Shown here in pieces: positions 13,288 to 21,388 of a DNA stretch of 23,889 bases (position 1 is its first letter; each line of letters begins with the position of its first letter). The notes below the pieces were generated by a model that worked only from the letters and a program-made list of their open reading frames with translations, was not told the DNA's origin and did not search any database. Made by a program: the position numbers and the translations under genes. This DNA is from CBFDCQ01 sp965603355 (GTDB taxonomy: Bacteria; Hydrogenedentota; CAZGCA01; CBFDCQ01). Location of the stretch: positions 1 through 23,889 of the forward strand of contig CBFDCQ010000050.1 of the NCBI GenBank assembly GCA_965603355.1, written 5' to 3'.

Positions 13288-16200
13288 CTAGTAAGAAACG
13301 CCGAGCAGTGGCGCAGTAGTCCATCCCCACTTTATCTTGATCTTGTTCGGCAAGGCGAGCGACGTGCACCCCAGACCGTAATCCTCACCGTAGAAGTCCG
13401 TGTCGCCCACGCATCCGTATTTCAGCTTGAAGTTCTTCACGTAAGAGACCTCGCCGCACACGTGCAACTGCGTTTCAAGCCTCCCCTTCAGGTTTATCGT
13501 GTTGATCGAGGCCGCCGGCGCATCGATGTAGACATCGCACCGATCATCCCACTCGAGGTACGCCTCTTCCCCGCACTTCACCGTCAGGTTACCGTCACTT
13601 TCAGTAACCTGGATCGTCAAAGTCCCGTCGGTGTCGTTGTAGAACGCCTCGCAACCCGGCAGGCTGTAAAGCACCTTTACGTCTCCGTACTCGAACGTGT
13701 ACGCCGCCTTCGTCTCGTCACCTTCCTCATCTTCATCGTAATCATAATCGTAATCGTAATCGTAATCAGCAAGCTCGAATTCGACGAAAGGCTCTGATTT
13801 CCGCTCTGGCGTGAGGTCGAACGGGGCATCAGGGTACGATAGGCCAAGCACAGACGCCGTCGTAGCTCCCCACTTGATCAAAACGTTCTTCGGTGGATCG
13901 TCCGCGGCGCTGCCAAGACCAAACGCCTCGCCATAACCTCCCGTATTGCCCACGAACCCGTACTTCAGGATGAAGTTCTTCACATAATCCACCTGCCCGC
14001 AGACGTACAGGTCCATCTCCTCTCTACCCTTGAGGTTGATCTTCTTGAGGGAAGCATCCGGCGCGTCAATATAGATATCGCAGGCCGATCCCCAGTTGGC
14101 CGAGGCATCCTCACCGGCTTTCACAGTCAGCGCTCCCGGTTCGTCGCCCCATACCGCCACCAGCAGCGTGTCGCTCAGCTCGTTGTAGCAGGCGAAACAT
14201 GTAGGCTTCGTGTATATCACCTTTATGTCATCTATGACCACCTTGTACTTAAGACCGTCAGCCGGTAGCGCCTGATCGACGTTAATAACGGCGGTCATGG
14301 TATCGGAGCCGCTGGCTCCGGTCACAGTAAGGCTGGCAGTGAAGTTGCCCGTAAAGTAGTACGTATGTGACGGGTTTTGAGCGGTGCTCGTGTACCCATC
14401 GCCGAAATCCCATTCCCAACTGGTGATCGGACCCGCAGATTGATCCGTGAAATACACCCCCAGAGGTCTGTTTCCACTTGTCGGACTGGCAATGAAATGA
14501 GACACCACCTGCTGCTGTGTCGTAACGCGAACATACCTCACCTTGGTCTCGGTGTCCGACCCGCCCGGACCTGTGACCGTGAGGCTGACGTCGAATGAGC
14601 CGGCGGTGTTGTAGGTGTACGATGGACTCTGCTCGGTGCTGGTACCGCCATCGCCGAAATCCCATGCCCAGCTCGTTACCCCGCCCGCGGACTGGTCCGT
14701 GAACTGGACTGTCAACGGCGAGTTACCGCTGGTCGGGGTCGCGGTGAACTCCGCTGTTACCGTGGTGTCTGGCACCGAGTTCTCGTCCTGCGGATCGCTG
14801 CCGCCGTCGTGTTCCTCCAGGTTGCTGAAACCGTCGTCATCCGGGTCGCCGTCGGCGCCGTTATCGCCGGTACCATCGTTAGGATTGAGCTCGTTCTCGA
14901 CTTCCCAAAGGTCAGGCAGACTATCATCGTCGGAGTCGCCGTCGTTCGGGTCAGTACCGTACACGTCAACCTCGTCGCCGTCGTTCAGACCATCGTCATC
15001 TGTATCAGGGTCGTTTGGGTCGGTGCCGGTGTCGTTCTCGGCAACAAATACGCCGGTATTGGTTTCCACGTCATCAGGCAAACCGTCACCGTCGCTGTCA
15101 GTAGCAACGAGCGTGCACTCATCGGCGCCGATATCATAGTCCGAGCCATCGCCTGTAGTCCCTGCACCCAGACCGTCGCCGTCATGCCCTCTGGCATCGC
15201 CCTCAAAATCCTCCGTCAAATCAGCGACGTGGCAACCCGTGTCTATGCAGGGTGAGCGTGTGGACAGGCGGTAATCAGCGCTTGCCGCGTCAACGAACAA
15301 CGGATTCAGGTCGATGTTGCCCTCGCCTTCATAACCTCCGTCCACGTCACAGTAAGTAATTGTCTGTTCGGCCCCGGTAATGTAAAGCTCATCGGGCGTA
15401 TCGTTCCACAATATGCAGTTAGTTATGGTGGTGGAGCGCCATTGGTTCCACATCGCGCCTCCCCGGTCGCCTGCCGAGTTGGCAGTAAAGGTACAGTTGG
15501 TCACGGTCGCGAAGCAGTCATAGTTCACCAACGCACCGCCAAGGGATTCGGCGGAGTTGGCGTAGAATGTGCAGTTGGTTACCTGCGGCGAGCCGGAGCT
15601 GTTGTGCATTGCGCCGCCCGTGGACTCGGCGAAGTTGCCATAGAATGTACAGTTGGTCACCTGTGGCGAGCCGGCGTAGCTGTACATCGCCCCTCCGCCG
15701 TGAGCCGAATTGCCCGTGAAGATGCAGTTGGTCACCTGTGGCGAGCTGCAGTAGTTGTACATCCCGCCACCCATGCCATCCCACCCTGTGCCATTAGCAT
15801 TGCTGCCTGTAATCGTGAATCCATCAAGTGTCGCGTCGTTCACCCCTATGACCACGTGGTAGGCGGGCTGGCCTGAGCGCGCAACGGAACCATCAATGAT
15901 TGTGACGTGCGTCTCCCAGTCGCGCTGGTCGCGGGCTGTCTCAGTCCCGGCAAACCCACCATAGATTTGCACACCTCCTTTCATAATGACCGAACCAGTT
16001 TCGTTGTCGCGCTCCTCGCTATATACACCTTCCGCAACCCAGACCTGCGCGCCCCACCCAGGACTATCGAATGCGGCGTCTATGCCGGCCTGGATGGTGG
16101 TGAAGGCCGTGCTCCAGGATGTTCCGTCTTCGATACCGGAGCTGTTACTCCCGTCAACGTACCAGCGCGGGTGGCTCTCAGGATCGTTAGGATCTGTACC

Positions 16201-19200
16201 GGCTGCGACTTCGTCGCCATCGTTCAGGCCGTCATCGTCCGTATCAGGGTCGTTGGGATCCGTCCCCGTGTCGGTTTCGTCAACATAGACGCCCGTGCCC
16301 GTCTCCACAGAGTCGTTCAGCCCGTCGTTGTCCGTATCACGGTCGTTGGGATCCGTCCCGGTGTCGGTTTCATCGACATAGACGCCGGTATTCGTCTCCA
16401 CTCCGTCAAGGAGGCCATCGTCGTCCGAGTCCGCGTCCGACGGGTCGGTACCGGTGTCGTTTGGGCTTACGTAGATGCCCGTATCCGTCTCCACTCCGTC
16501 GAGCAAGCCGTCATCATCCGAGTCAGGATCCCACGGGTCGGTACTGTGCGTTAACTCCTCGGCGTTCGTGAGTCCATCCTCGTCCGGGTCGCCGGTGTCG
16601 CCATTGTCGCCGGTCGCGTCCGTCGGGTCTAATCCGTTGTCCACCTCCCAGCCGTCCGGCAAACCGTCATCGTCGCTATCGGCATCATTCGGGTCGGTAC
16701 CGGTGTCGGTTAGGCTCACATAGATGCCCGTATTCGTCTCCACTCCGTCAAGCAGGCCGTCGTCGTCAGTGTCGGCGTCATTCGGGTCGGTATCATGCGT
16801 GTGCACCTCATCCCCATCGCTCAATCCATCGTCGTCAGTGTCGGCGTCTGTTGGGTCAGTGTGGTATTGGTACTCCAGAGCGTTCGTCAACCCGTCGTCG
16901 TCCGGATCGCCATCTGCGCCGTTATCGCCCGTGCCATCGTTCGGGTCGAGCTCGTATTCGGTTTCCCAGCAGTCGGGCAAACCGTCACCGTCGCTGTCGG
17001 ACCAGGGACAATCGGGTATGCTGAAAGAGCGGCAAAACGCGTCCGTGTCCTGATTACCGACAGCGTCCCAGGCATCGACCTCGACGTAGTACGTCGTGTC
17101 CGGCGAAAGTCCGGTCAGACCGAGCGCGTGACTTGTCGTCAGTACCGTGCTTTCAACAACTATGTCGTAAGACCCGCCAGCGATCTCGCCGCACAGGACC
17201 GCTGCGGTGCTCGGTTCATCCGTGTCGAACGTAACGCGAGCTGAGCTAAGGCTCCTCGAGCTCACTTGCACCTCTACATCGGATATTTCCGGACCCTGAA
17301 TGTCCACGATCGCCGTGTCAGTCTTGGTTTCCGGACTGCCCGTCCCGTTGTTCTGATCCTCGTACGTAGCGGTGATCACGTCTTCGTGAAGCCCTTGGAG
17401 GGTGCCGTCCTCGTCAGGGCCGCTGCCAGGTGCCGTTGCGATGCTCCCGGAAAACACGCCGTAAGTGCCAGTCGGAAGCATGGTTACAGTTTCGGAGTCG
17501 CCGCTGTCAGTAGTCAATGTAACGTCCTGCGTGCCGGTCGAGCCAAGATCCGAATCTATCACCACAATGGTCACGATGTCCGGGCAGGTGTAACCCGGAC
17601 TCCCAAGCCAGATAATGCCGTCCGCACCTGCCGTGACGGGAACGCTATCCTGGTAAGGCTTGTAGTTGTGACGCGTGACCGTGACCAGAACGTTACCCGT
17701 GAACACAGGCGGCGAGAGATTCGCGACGGCAGATCCGCCAGAACTCAGTGCCGTGCCATGGAGAACGCCATTGCGCGACAAGGCGACGAGGGCATCGTCT
17801 TGAGCCACGTGAACGGAAAAGGTCGAGGTGCCGGCACGAACGGCGCTCGGATGGGAGACGGTGAGCATTCCGGCAATGTTCATGTATAGGTCGACAGACG
17901 GATCGCCGAGGAGGTTGTACTGCTCATAGTAGCGGTGGACCGTGGCGGTCGCTCCGTAGTGCATGTAGACGCTCTGCAGGCCGTATACGCACATGCGCGC
18001 AATCCAGGTCATATCGTTATCAAATGCGCCGTCGAAGACGCCCTGTTCGAGGACGTCGTCCTCGTCCCAGTACGAAGTAACCGACGATCCGTAGAACGCC
18101 AGGCTCCCGCTCTCGTCACGCAGCCAGGTCTCCCCGAAACACTCTGAATAGGAATAATCCCCAGTAAGACACGAGAAGCTCAGTACCAACGGATGAACCT
18201 CGTTGATAAGCGCACGCACGTTGGCCTGACTGAAGGGGGGACCGTCTGCCCAGGAGGTTTCAGCGCCGTGTCCCGAGTATACCGCCAGCGACCGGCCGGC
18301 GTTAATGGCTGCAGACACGTCGCCCGTGCTGGCATTGTACCACCAATCGTAGAGCTTATCGCTGGCATATCCTGCAGGATCGAAATGGTTGGAGATGACC
18401 GCGTTATGCGTTCCTTCGGTAATTGTGTGGTTGTCGTTCCCCGCCATGAACGCGGCGTGCTGCTCCCAGCCCTCGTACCCGCCCGGCCATAGTCCCTGCT
18501 CGTAGTCCAGGGTCTTCTGAATAACATTGGCAAGTTCAGCGGCTGAGGATACGGCAAACCGCCCGATCCCCATGTCGGGTGTGCTCCACTCCGTTCCGTC
18601 GACCGTCGTGTAGTAAAGGTCTGTGGCAGGGTTGTCCGTTTGCGTCCCCACCCAATGCGGAATCTGACCGGTGTCTCCTACCAGCAACACAAAACTCGGC
18701 GGTACTGGCCAATTCTCATACGCATTTTGGATATAGGCCTTGATGCTCGTGGTGGTTGTGCCGGCGTCGCCGGTAGTGACAAGCGTTGTATGAAAGCCGC
18801 GCTCGGTTTTCCAGTCGACAAAGTCGGCAAGGTCGGCGTTGGCAGCGTATGCGGGATCCGTGATAATCAGGTAACCGATGGGAAGCGGAGGGAGACCCTT
18901 AGACCTGTCCGGCTCACCATTCAGAACAAACTCGTCCACAATACTATCAAACAAGGGCGACCGGTAACGCGCACCGCGCACCGCGCCCTCTCCTTTGGCG
19001 GATTTCCACGTCACCTCAAATCTAACTGATTTCCTCACGGTGAGGCGATGGTTGGCAGGACTGTAATCGAATGGATGGACCGTCACCATATAGAGCCGAC
19101 GACCTCGAAGTACTCCGACGGGAGCCAGTTCCACCTCAGCAGATCTGACACTGGCCTTGCTAGCGTAAAACGTCTGATTCCATGCGAAGGGTTCCTCTGG

Positions 19201-19650
19201 GCCATGTCGAGGCAGCTTCACCCGAGGAGGTTGGACCGGGTAAACCGGATGAGCAATGCCGACCGATGGAGCGTCAATGGTCTGGGCTTCCCTGCGCCCG
19301 ATGACCAGCTGCACGTCAGTAGCATCATACGGAACCTCTATGAACCGCCGCCACGCAGGCATCTCAGGCGTGCCAATCTCGCCGGATACACCCAATCCGT
19401 CGATGGAGAGTCTCGTAAAAGCGCGCCCCTCTTCCTTGATGTCTCGGGTCATTAATCCATCGAGCGTACAGTACACTCGGAGGCCGTTCGCGATTGGCTC
19501 TGTTCGCCACACGAAAGCCTCGGACGGGGCAGCGTCAGCAGACAGCGGTTGCCATTGCGCACCTTCCTGGGGGTAGGCCACTCCACACACTGCCAAAGCC
19601 AGTGCAAATAGCAGCGCGTATCTCTGTATGGCTCCATCCTCCAAGTTCAT
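13288..19650 (-). CDS. Giant secreted gingipain-family (C25) cysteine peptidase with TSP3, beta-helix and PKD regions
   Basis: A 2120-residue exported protein. After the signal peptide (RYALLFALALAVCGVAYPQ) comes a C25-type propeptide, then the peptidase (about 265-600) with SGHG (His461) and SFSCLTGDY (Cys494). Their spacing of 33 matches the His211/Cys244 dyad of RgpB. An Ig-like segment and an FN3-like domain (about 780-880) follow. Next are Ca-binding thrombospondin type 3 repeats (about 884-1158), a Pmp-like beta-helix with FxxN/GGA coils (about 1158-1515), more TSP3 (1517-1628), and two PKD domains (1630-1795). The end consists of two copies of an unrecognised module (1802-1939 and 1984-2120) joined by a (DY)n acidic linker. 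The ATG at 19650 is chosen because it fits the signal peptide and has GGGGAAG upstream; an in-frame TTG lies at 19668. It probably acts at or outside the outer surface. Confidence 0.9.
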   Translation of the reverse strand: MNLEDGAIQRYALLFALALAVCGVAYPQEGAQWQPLSADAAPSEAFVWRTEPIANGLRVYCTLDGLMTRDIKEEGRAFTRLSIDGLGVSGEIGTPEMPAWRRFIEVPYDATDVQLVIGRREAQTIDAPSVGIAHPVYPVQPPRVKLPRHGPEEPFAWNQTFYASKASVRSAEVELAPVGVLRGRRLYMVTVHPFDYSPANHRLTVRKSVRFEVTWKSAKGEGAVRGARYRSPLFDSIVDEFVLNGEPDRSKGLPPLPIGYLIITDPAYAANADLADFVDWKTERGFHTTLVTTGDAGTTTTSIKAYIQNAYENWPVPPSFVLLVGDTGQIPHWVGTQTDNPATDLYYTTVDGTEWSTPDMGIGRFAVSSAAELANVIQKTLDYEQGLWPGGYEGWEQHAAFMAGNDNHTITEGTHNAVISNHFDPAGYASDKLYDWWYNASTGDVSAAINAGRSLAVYSGHGAETSWADGPPFSQANVRALINEVHPLVLSFSCLTGDYSYSECFGETWLRDESGSLAFYGSSVTSYWDEDDVLEQGVFDGAFDNDMTWIARMCVYGLQSVYMHYGATATVHRYYEQYNLLGDPSVDLYMNIAGMLTVSHPSAVRAGTSTFSVHVAQDDALVALSRNGVLHGTALSSGGSAVANLSPPVFTGNVLVTVTRHNYKPYQDSVPVTAGADGIIWLGSPGYTCPDIVTIVVIDSDLGSTGTQDVTLTTDSGDSETVTMLPTGTYGVFSGSIATAPGSGPDEDGTLQGLHEDVITATYEDQNNGTGSPETKTDTAIVDIQGPEISDVEVQVSSRSLSSARVTFDTDEPSTAAVLCGEIAGGSYDIVVESTVLTTSHALGLTGLSPDTTYYVEVDAWDAVGNQDTDAFCRSFSIPDCPWSDSDGDGLPDCWETEYELDPNDGTGDNGADGDPDDDGLTNALEYQYHTDPTDADTDDDGLSDGDEVHTHDTDPNDADTDDDGLLDGVETNTGIYVSLTDTGTDPNDADSDDDGLPDGWEVDNGLDPTDATGDNGDTGDPDEDGLTNAEELTHSTDPWDPDSDDDGLLDGVETDTGIYVSPNDTGTDPSDADSDDDGLLDGVETNTGVYVDETDTGTDPNDRDTDNDGLNDSVETGTGVYVDETDTGTDPNDPDTDDDGLNDGDEVAAGTDPNDPESHPRWYVDGSNSSGIEDGTSWSTAFTTIQAGIDAAFDSPGWGAQVWVAEGVYSEERDNETGSVIMKGGVQIYGGFAGTETARDQRDWETHVTIIDGSVARSGQPAYHVVIGVNDATLDGFTITGSNANGTGWDGMGGGMYNYCSSPQVTNCIFTGNSAHGGGAMYSYAGSPQVTNCTFYGNFAESTGGAMHNSSGSPQVTNCTFYANSAESLGGALVNYDCFATVTNCTFTANSAGDRGGAMWNQWRSTTITNCILWNDTPDELYITGAEQTITYCDVDGGYEGEGNIDLNPLFVDAASADYRLSTRSPCIDTGCHVADLTEDFEGDARGHDGDGLGAGTTGDGSDYDIGADECTLVATDSDGDGLPDDVETNTGVFVAENDTGTDPNDPDTDDDGLNDGDEVDVYGTDPNDGDSDDDSLPDLWEVENELNPNDGTGDNGADGDPDDDGFSNLEEHDGGSDPQDENSVPDTTVTAEFTATPTSGNSPLTVQFTDQSAGGVTSWAWDFGDGGTSTEQSPSYTYNTAGSFDVSLTVTGPGGSDTETKVRYVRVTTQQQVVSHFIASPTSGNRPLGVYFTDQSAGPITSWEWDFGDGYTSTAQNPSHTYYFTGNFTASLTVTGASGSDTMTAVINVDQALPADGLKYKVVIDDIKVIYTKPTCFACYNELSDTLLVAVWGDEPGALTVKAGEDASANWGSACDIYIDAPDASLKKINLKGREEMDLYVCGQVDYVKNFILKYGFVGNTGGYGEAFGLGSAADDPPKNVLIKWGATTASVLGLSYPDAPFDLTPERKSEPFVEFELADYDYDYDYDYDEDEEGDETKAAYTFEYGDVKVLYSLPGCEAFYNDTDGTLTIQVTESDGNLTVKCGEEAYLEWDDRCDVYIDAPAASINTINLKGRLETQLHVCGEVSYVKNFKLKYGCVGDTDFYGEDYGLGCTSLALPNKIKIKWGWTTAPLLGVSY
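13291..13701 (-). repeat. C-terminal module copy B of the C25 protein
   Basis: Encodes residues 1984-2120, ending at the very C-terminus. Shares with copy A the blocks YIDAPxAS, INLKGRxE, VCG[QE]V, YVKNF and LKYG, and a closing LG[LV]SY. By hand alignment with one gap about 72 of 138 positions are identical. Confidence 0.85.
13735..13770. repeat. In-frame hexanucleotide microsatellite, (ATCGTA)6
   Basis: Six tandem 6-bp units, one with G changed to A (13741-13746). On the coding (minus) strand they encode alternating Tyr-Asp in the acidic linker between modules A and B. Unit gain or loss would stay in frame and only change linker length. Confidence 0.85.
13834..14247 (-). repeat. C-terminal module copy A of the C25 protein
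   Basis: Encodes residues 1802-1939 directly after the second PKD domain. Three cysteines are conserved with copy B: in PxC, in CD[IV]Y and in VCG[QE]V. No family was recognised. Confidence 0.85.
15485..15760 (-). repeat. 78-bp tandem repeats encoding beta-helix coils
   Basis: The sequence GT(A/G)CAGTTGGT recurs at 15491, 15569 and 15647, spaced 78 bp, with a related copy at 15722 (75 bp). Each unit encodes one coil of about 26 residues of the type SPQVTNCTFYxNxAExxGGA. These are protein-coding repeats, not a CRISPR. Confidence 0.8.
16221..16499 (-). repeat. Three tandem 93-bp thrombospondin type 3 units
   Basis: Anchors at 16296, 16389 and 16482 (CCGTCTCCAC-type) and at 16221 and 16314 (CGTTCAG) give an exact period of 93 bp, 31 residues. 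Each unit encodes a DxDxDDDGL-type calcium-binding segment followed by VET(N/D/G)TG(I/V)YV. Neighbouring TSP3 units from 16185 to 17000 are more diverged. Confidence 0.8.
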
Positions 19651-19762
19651 ATACCCACACTTCCCCAAAGACAGAAACAGTCCACCCTCGTGGTAGTCTC
19701 AGTCCGGTGATTTGACGTATGGCAGGCACAATCGTACTGCTTAAGGAACGCGCACTTCGGAT

Positions 19763-19823
19763 GGAAGCGACTCATACTTCCCCCTCAACAAGACACAGGA
19801 TCTCGGTAGCGCTTCGACGCTAC
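19763..19823 (-). other. Two stem-loops in the leader of the C25 gene
   Basis: In the predicted leader RNA (minus strand), GUAGCG-UCGAAG-CGCUAC (19823-19806) is preceded by a G-run. It is followed by GGAAG-N9-CUUCC (19781-19763). They could be part of a structured 5' leader. No known riboswitch consensus was matched. Confidence 0.3.
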
Positions 19824-19907
19824 TCCCCCCCAGGCAGTTAACGTCGACAAACTTGGGAAAACGGGGATCTTGACTGGAACCTTAACCCCCTCTTTCCCGA
19901 CTTCTCC

Positions 19908-19936
19908 AGAATACCACAACCTTATTGCGCTGTCAA
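19908..19936 (-). promoter_or_regulatory. Promoter of the C25 peptidase gene
   Basis: On the minus strand an exact TTGACA (19936-19931) and TATTCT (19913-19908, 4/6) are 17 bp apart. Predicted start near 19901 gives a leader of about 250 nt. Confidence 0.55.
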
Positions 19937-20094
19937 CGAAGACGCTGCAAGCGGCATGCTCCACAGCCCGCGGCTGCGTCCGCCGAAACCTCCCTGTCTT
20001 ACCTGGACGCGCCGGGATGGCTGCACGTAAACCCACTAATATCAGACACTTACTCTCTAGATTCGCCCTATCCCCAAATGAGCGGATTTTTTAC

Positions 20095-20123
20095 TTGACA
20101 TCCATCGGATAATATGGTATAGT
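20095..20123 (+). promoter_or_regulatory. Promoter of the Rrf2-hcp cluster
   Basis: TTGACA (20095-20100) and TATAGT (20118-20123) are 17 bp apart, matching the consensus at 6/6 and 5/6 positions. Start predicted near 20130. Such a promoter fits a gene set held down by a repressor. Confidence 0.8.
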
Positions 20124-20138
20124 AGTACCGAAATACCA
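20115..20138. promoter_or_regulatory. Candidate Rrf2 operator dyad
   Basis: TGGTAT-N12-ATACCA is a perfect 6-bp-arm dyad over the -10 element and predicted start. An additional TACC (20126-20129) makes a nested GGTA/TACC pair. Position suits autorepression by the Rrf2 protein encoded just downstream; binding is inferred. Confidence 0.45.
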
Positions 20139-20156
20139 GGAAAGGAGCTCGATTCT

Positions 20157-20597
20157 ATGGCAAACATGTTGAGAATATCGGATGCAGCCTCGCTGGCTCT
20201 GCACGCTGCAGTAATGCTGGCGGCGAATCCGGGAAAAGAGGTTTCGACCAGACGGATCGCCTCCCAGTTGCACGCGTCAGAGGCGCATCTATCCAAGGTG
20301 CTTCAGCGTTTGGCGAAAGCGGGACTCGTCACCTCGATGCGTGGGCCGAAAGGCGGTTTCATGCTGCAGAGACAGGGCGATGAGGTCCGGTTGCTCGATG
20401 TGTACGAGGCAATAGAGGGTCCGCTCGTGCCGAACAAGTGTCTTCTCGGGACGCCGATTTGTGATGGACAGTGCATTTTCGGAGACCTTTTGGAGACAGT
20501 TGACCGGCAAGTAGGTGATTACCTCGCCGGAACAAATCTGTCAGAACTCACAGACGTGTATCGCTCGATGGCCGGAGCGGTGCAAGAGGCAACCTAA
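20157..20597 (+). CDS. Rrf2-family transcriptional regulator, probable Fe-S sensor
   Basis: A 146-residue winged-helix regulator. The N-terminal start LRISDAASLALHAAVMLA, the recognition-helix region (VSTRRIASQLHASEAHLSKV) and the wing GPKGGFML are typical of Rrf2. The effector region carries three cysteines, Cys95, Cys102 and Cys106 (KCLLGTPICDGQC), as in Fe-S-binding members such as NsrR and IscR. The spacing does not by itself tell NO, iron or redox sensing apart. The ATG has AGGAAAGGAG 9 nt upstream. Its TAA shares one base with the ATG of the ferredoxin gene. Placement at the head of a cluster ending in hcp suggests a nitrosative-stress sensor that releases its own promoter when the cluster is damaged; that is inference. 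Confidence 0.92.
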   Translation: MANMLRISDAASLALHAAVMLAANPGKEVSTRRIASQLHASEAHLSKVLQRLAKAGLVTSMRGPKGGFMLQRQGDEVRLLDVYEAIEGPLVPNKCLLGTPICDGQCIFGDLLETVDRQVGDYLAGTNLSELTDVYRSMAGAVQEAT

Positions 20598-21388
20598 TGG
20601 CGCTCAGAAAGATAGTCAAGATTGATGAGGAAAAGTGCGACGGGTGCGGCCAGTGTGTTCCGGCCTGTGCAGAAGGCGCTCTCGAGATAATCGACGGGAA
20701 AGCGCGGCTCGTGAGCGAGGTGTACTGTGATGGGTTGGGTGATTGTCTGGGCGAGTGCCCGCAGGAGGCAATAACGATCGAGGAGCGCCAAGCGGACGAG
20801 TTCGACCTCGAAGCTACCGAGCGTCACCTCACCCAAAGGGGCGAGAAGGAGGTCCCGGCGGTGCCTGAGACTTCGGCCGAGGCGGACGATCCGCCTTTCG
20901 CCGGGTGTCCCGGTGCAGCGGCACGGCTACTTCGTAACGATACTGCGGTGGCAGCGCCGGATGCCGAGACTACCGCGCGGGGGCCCTCCATGCTTATCAA
21001 CTGGCCGGTGCAACTTCGGCTGGTTCCGGTACAGGCGCCGTATTTCGATGGTGCCAGACTGCTGATCGCGGCTGACTGTACGCCGTTCGCGTTCGCGGAC
21101 TTTCACGGCAGGTTCCTGGCCGGAAGAACGCTGGTGGTGGGCTGCCCGAAGCTGGATGATGTCGATCTGTACCGCAAGAAGCTGGCGCAGATATTTCTCC
21201 AGAACGACATCCGCGAGGTCGAAGTAGCGTACATGCAGGTGCCGTGCTGCTACGGTCTGGTGCATCTCGTACAGGGCGCGGTGCAGGATTCCGGAAAGGA
21301 TATACCGCTCTGTTTGACAAAGATCGGAGTCAAGGGGGATATCCTGGAGAGCTGCAGAGTACAAGGTGACGGGGAGCAGGCGAGATGA
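20597..21388 (+). CDS. Two-cluster ferredoxin with Cys-bearing C-terminal domain
   Basis: A 263-residue protein. The N-terminal ferredoxin has CDGCGQCVPAC (Cys14, 17, 20, 24) for one 4Fe-4S cluster and CDGLGDCLGECP (Cys44, 50, 54) for a second, probably variant, cluster. A polar linker containing Cys103 leads to a C-terminal domain of about 120 residues with Cys161 (IAADCTPFAFADF), Cys183 (VVGCPKLDD) and the pair Cys217-Cys218 (VPCCYGLVHLV). This domain has no signal peptide or membrane helix and looks like a cytoplasmic Cys-rich redox domain. Start and stop overlap both neighbours by 1 and 4 nt, showing tight coupling. It is a plausible electron carrier to Hcp. Such ferredoxins near hcp occur in other anaerobes (recollection, not searched). 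Confidence 0.85.
   Translation: MALRKIVKIDEEKCDGCGQCVPACAEGALEIIDGKARLVSEVYCDGLGDCLGECPQEAITIEERQADEFDLEATERHLTQRGEKEVPAVPETSAEADDPPFAGCPGAAARLLRNDTAVAAPDAETTARGPSMLINWPVQLRLVPVQAPYFDGARLLIAADCTPFAFADFHGRFLAGRTLVVGCPKLDDVDLYRKKLAQIFLQNDIREVEVAYMQVPCCYGLVHLVQGAVQDSGKDIPLCLTKIGVKGDILESCRVQGDGEQAR

Larger units (their letters stand above)
19651..20156. other. Divergent regulatory spacer between the C25 and Rrf2 genes
   Basis: About 500 bp without a convincing gene. It carries a leftward promoter (19908-19936) with a leader of about 250 nt for the C25 gene, two small stem-loops in that leader, and on the right the rightward Rrf2 promoter with its dyad. Between roughly 19940 and 20090 I see nothing I can name. 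Confidence 0.65.

Noticed and set aside
13288..13701. Type IX secretion C-terminal sorting domain
   Set aside because: Expected for many gingipain-like proteins, but the terminal modules lack the usual short CTD layout and terminal motif.
15485..15760. CRISPR array
   Set aside because: The regular 78-bp repeats lie inside a long open reading frame, encode beta-helix coils, and have no unique spacers.
19806..19850. yybP-ykoY-like GGGGAGUAGC in the C25 gene leader
   Set aside because: The local string is similar, but the second conserved half is missing and the gene type does not fit.
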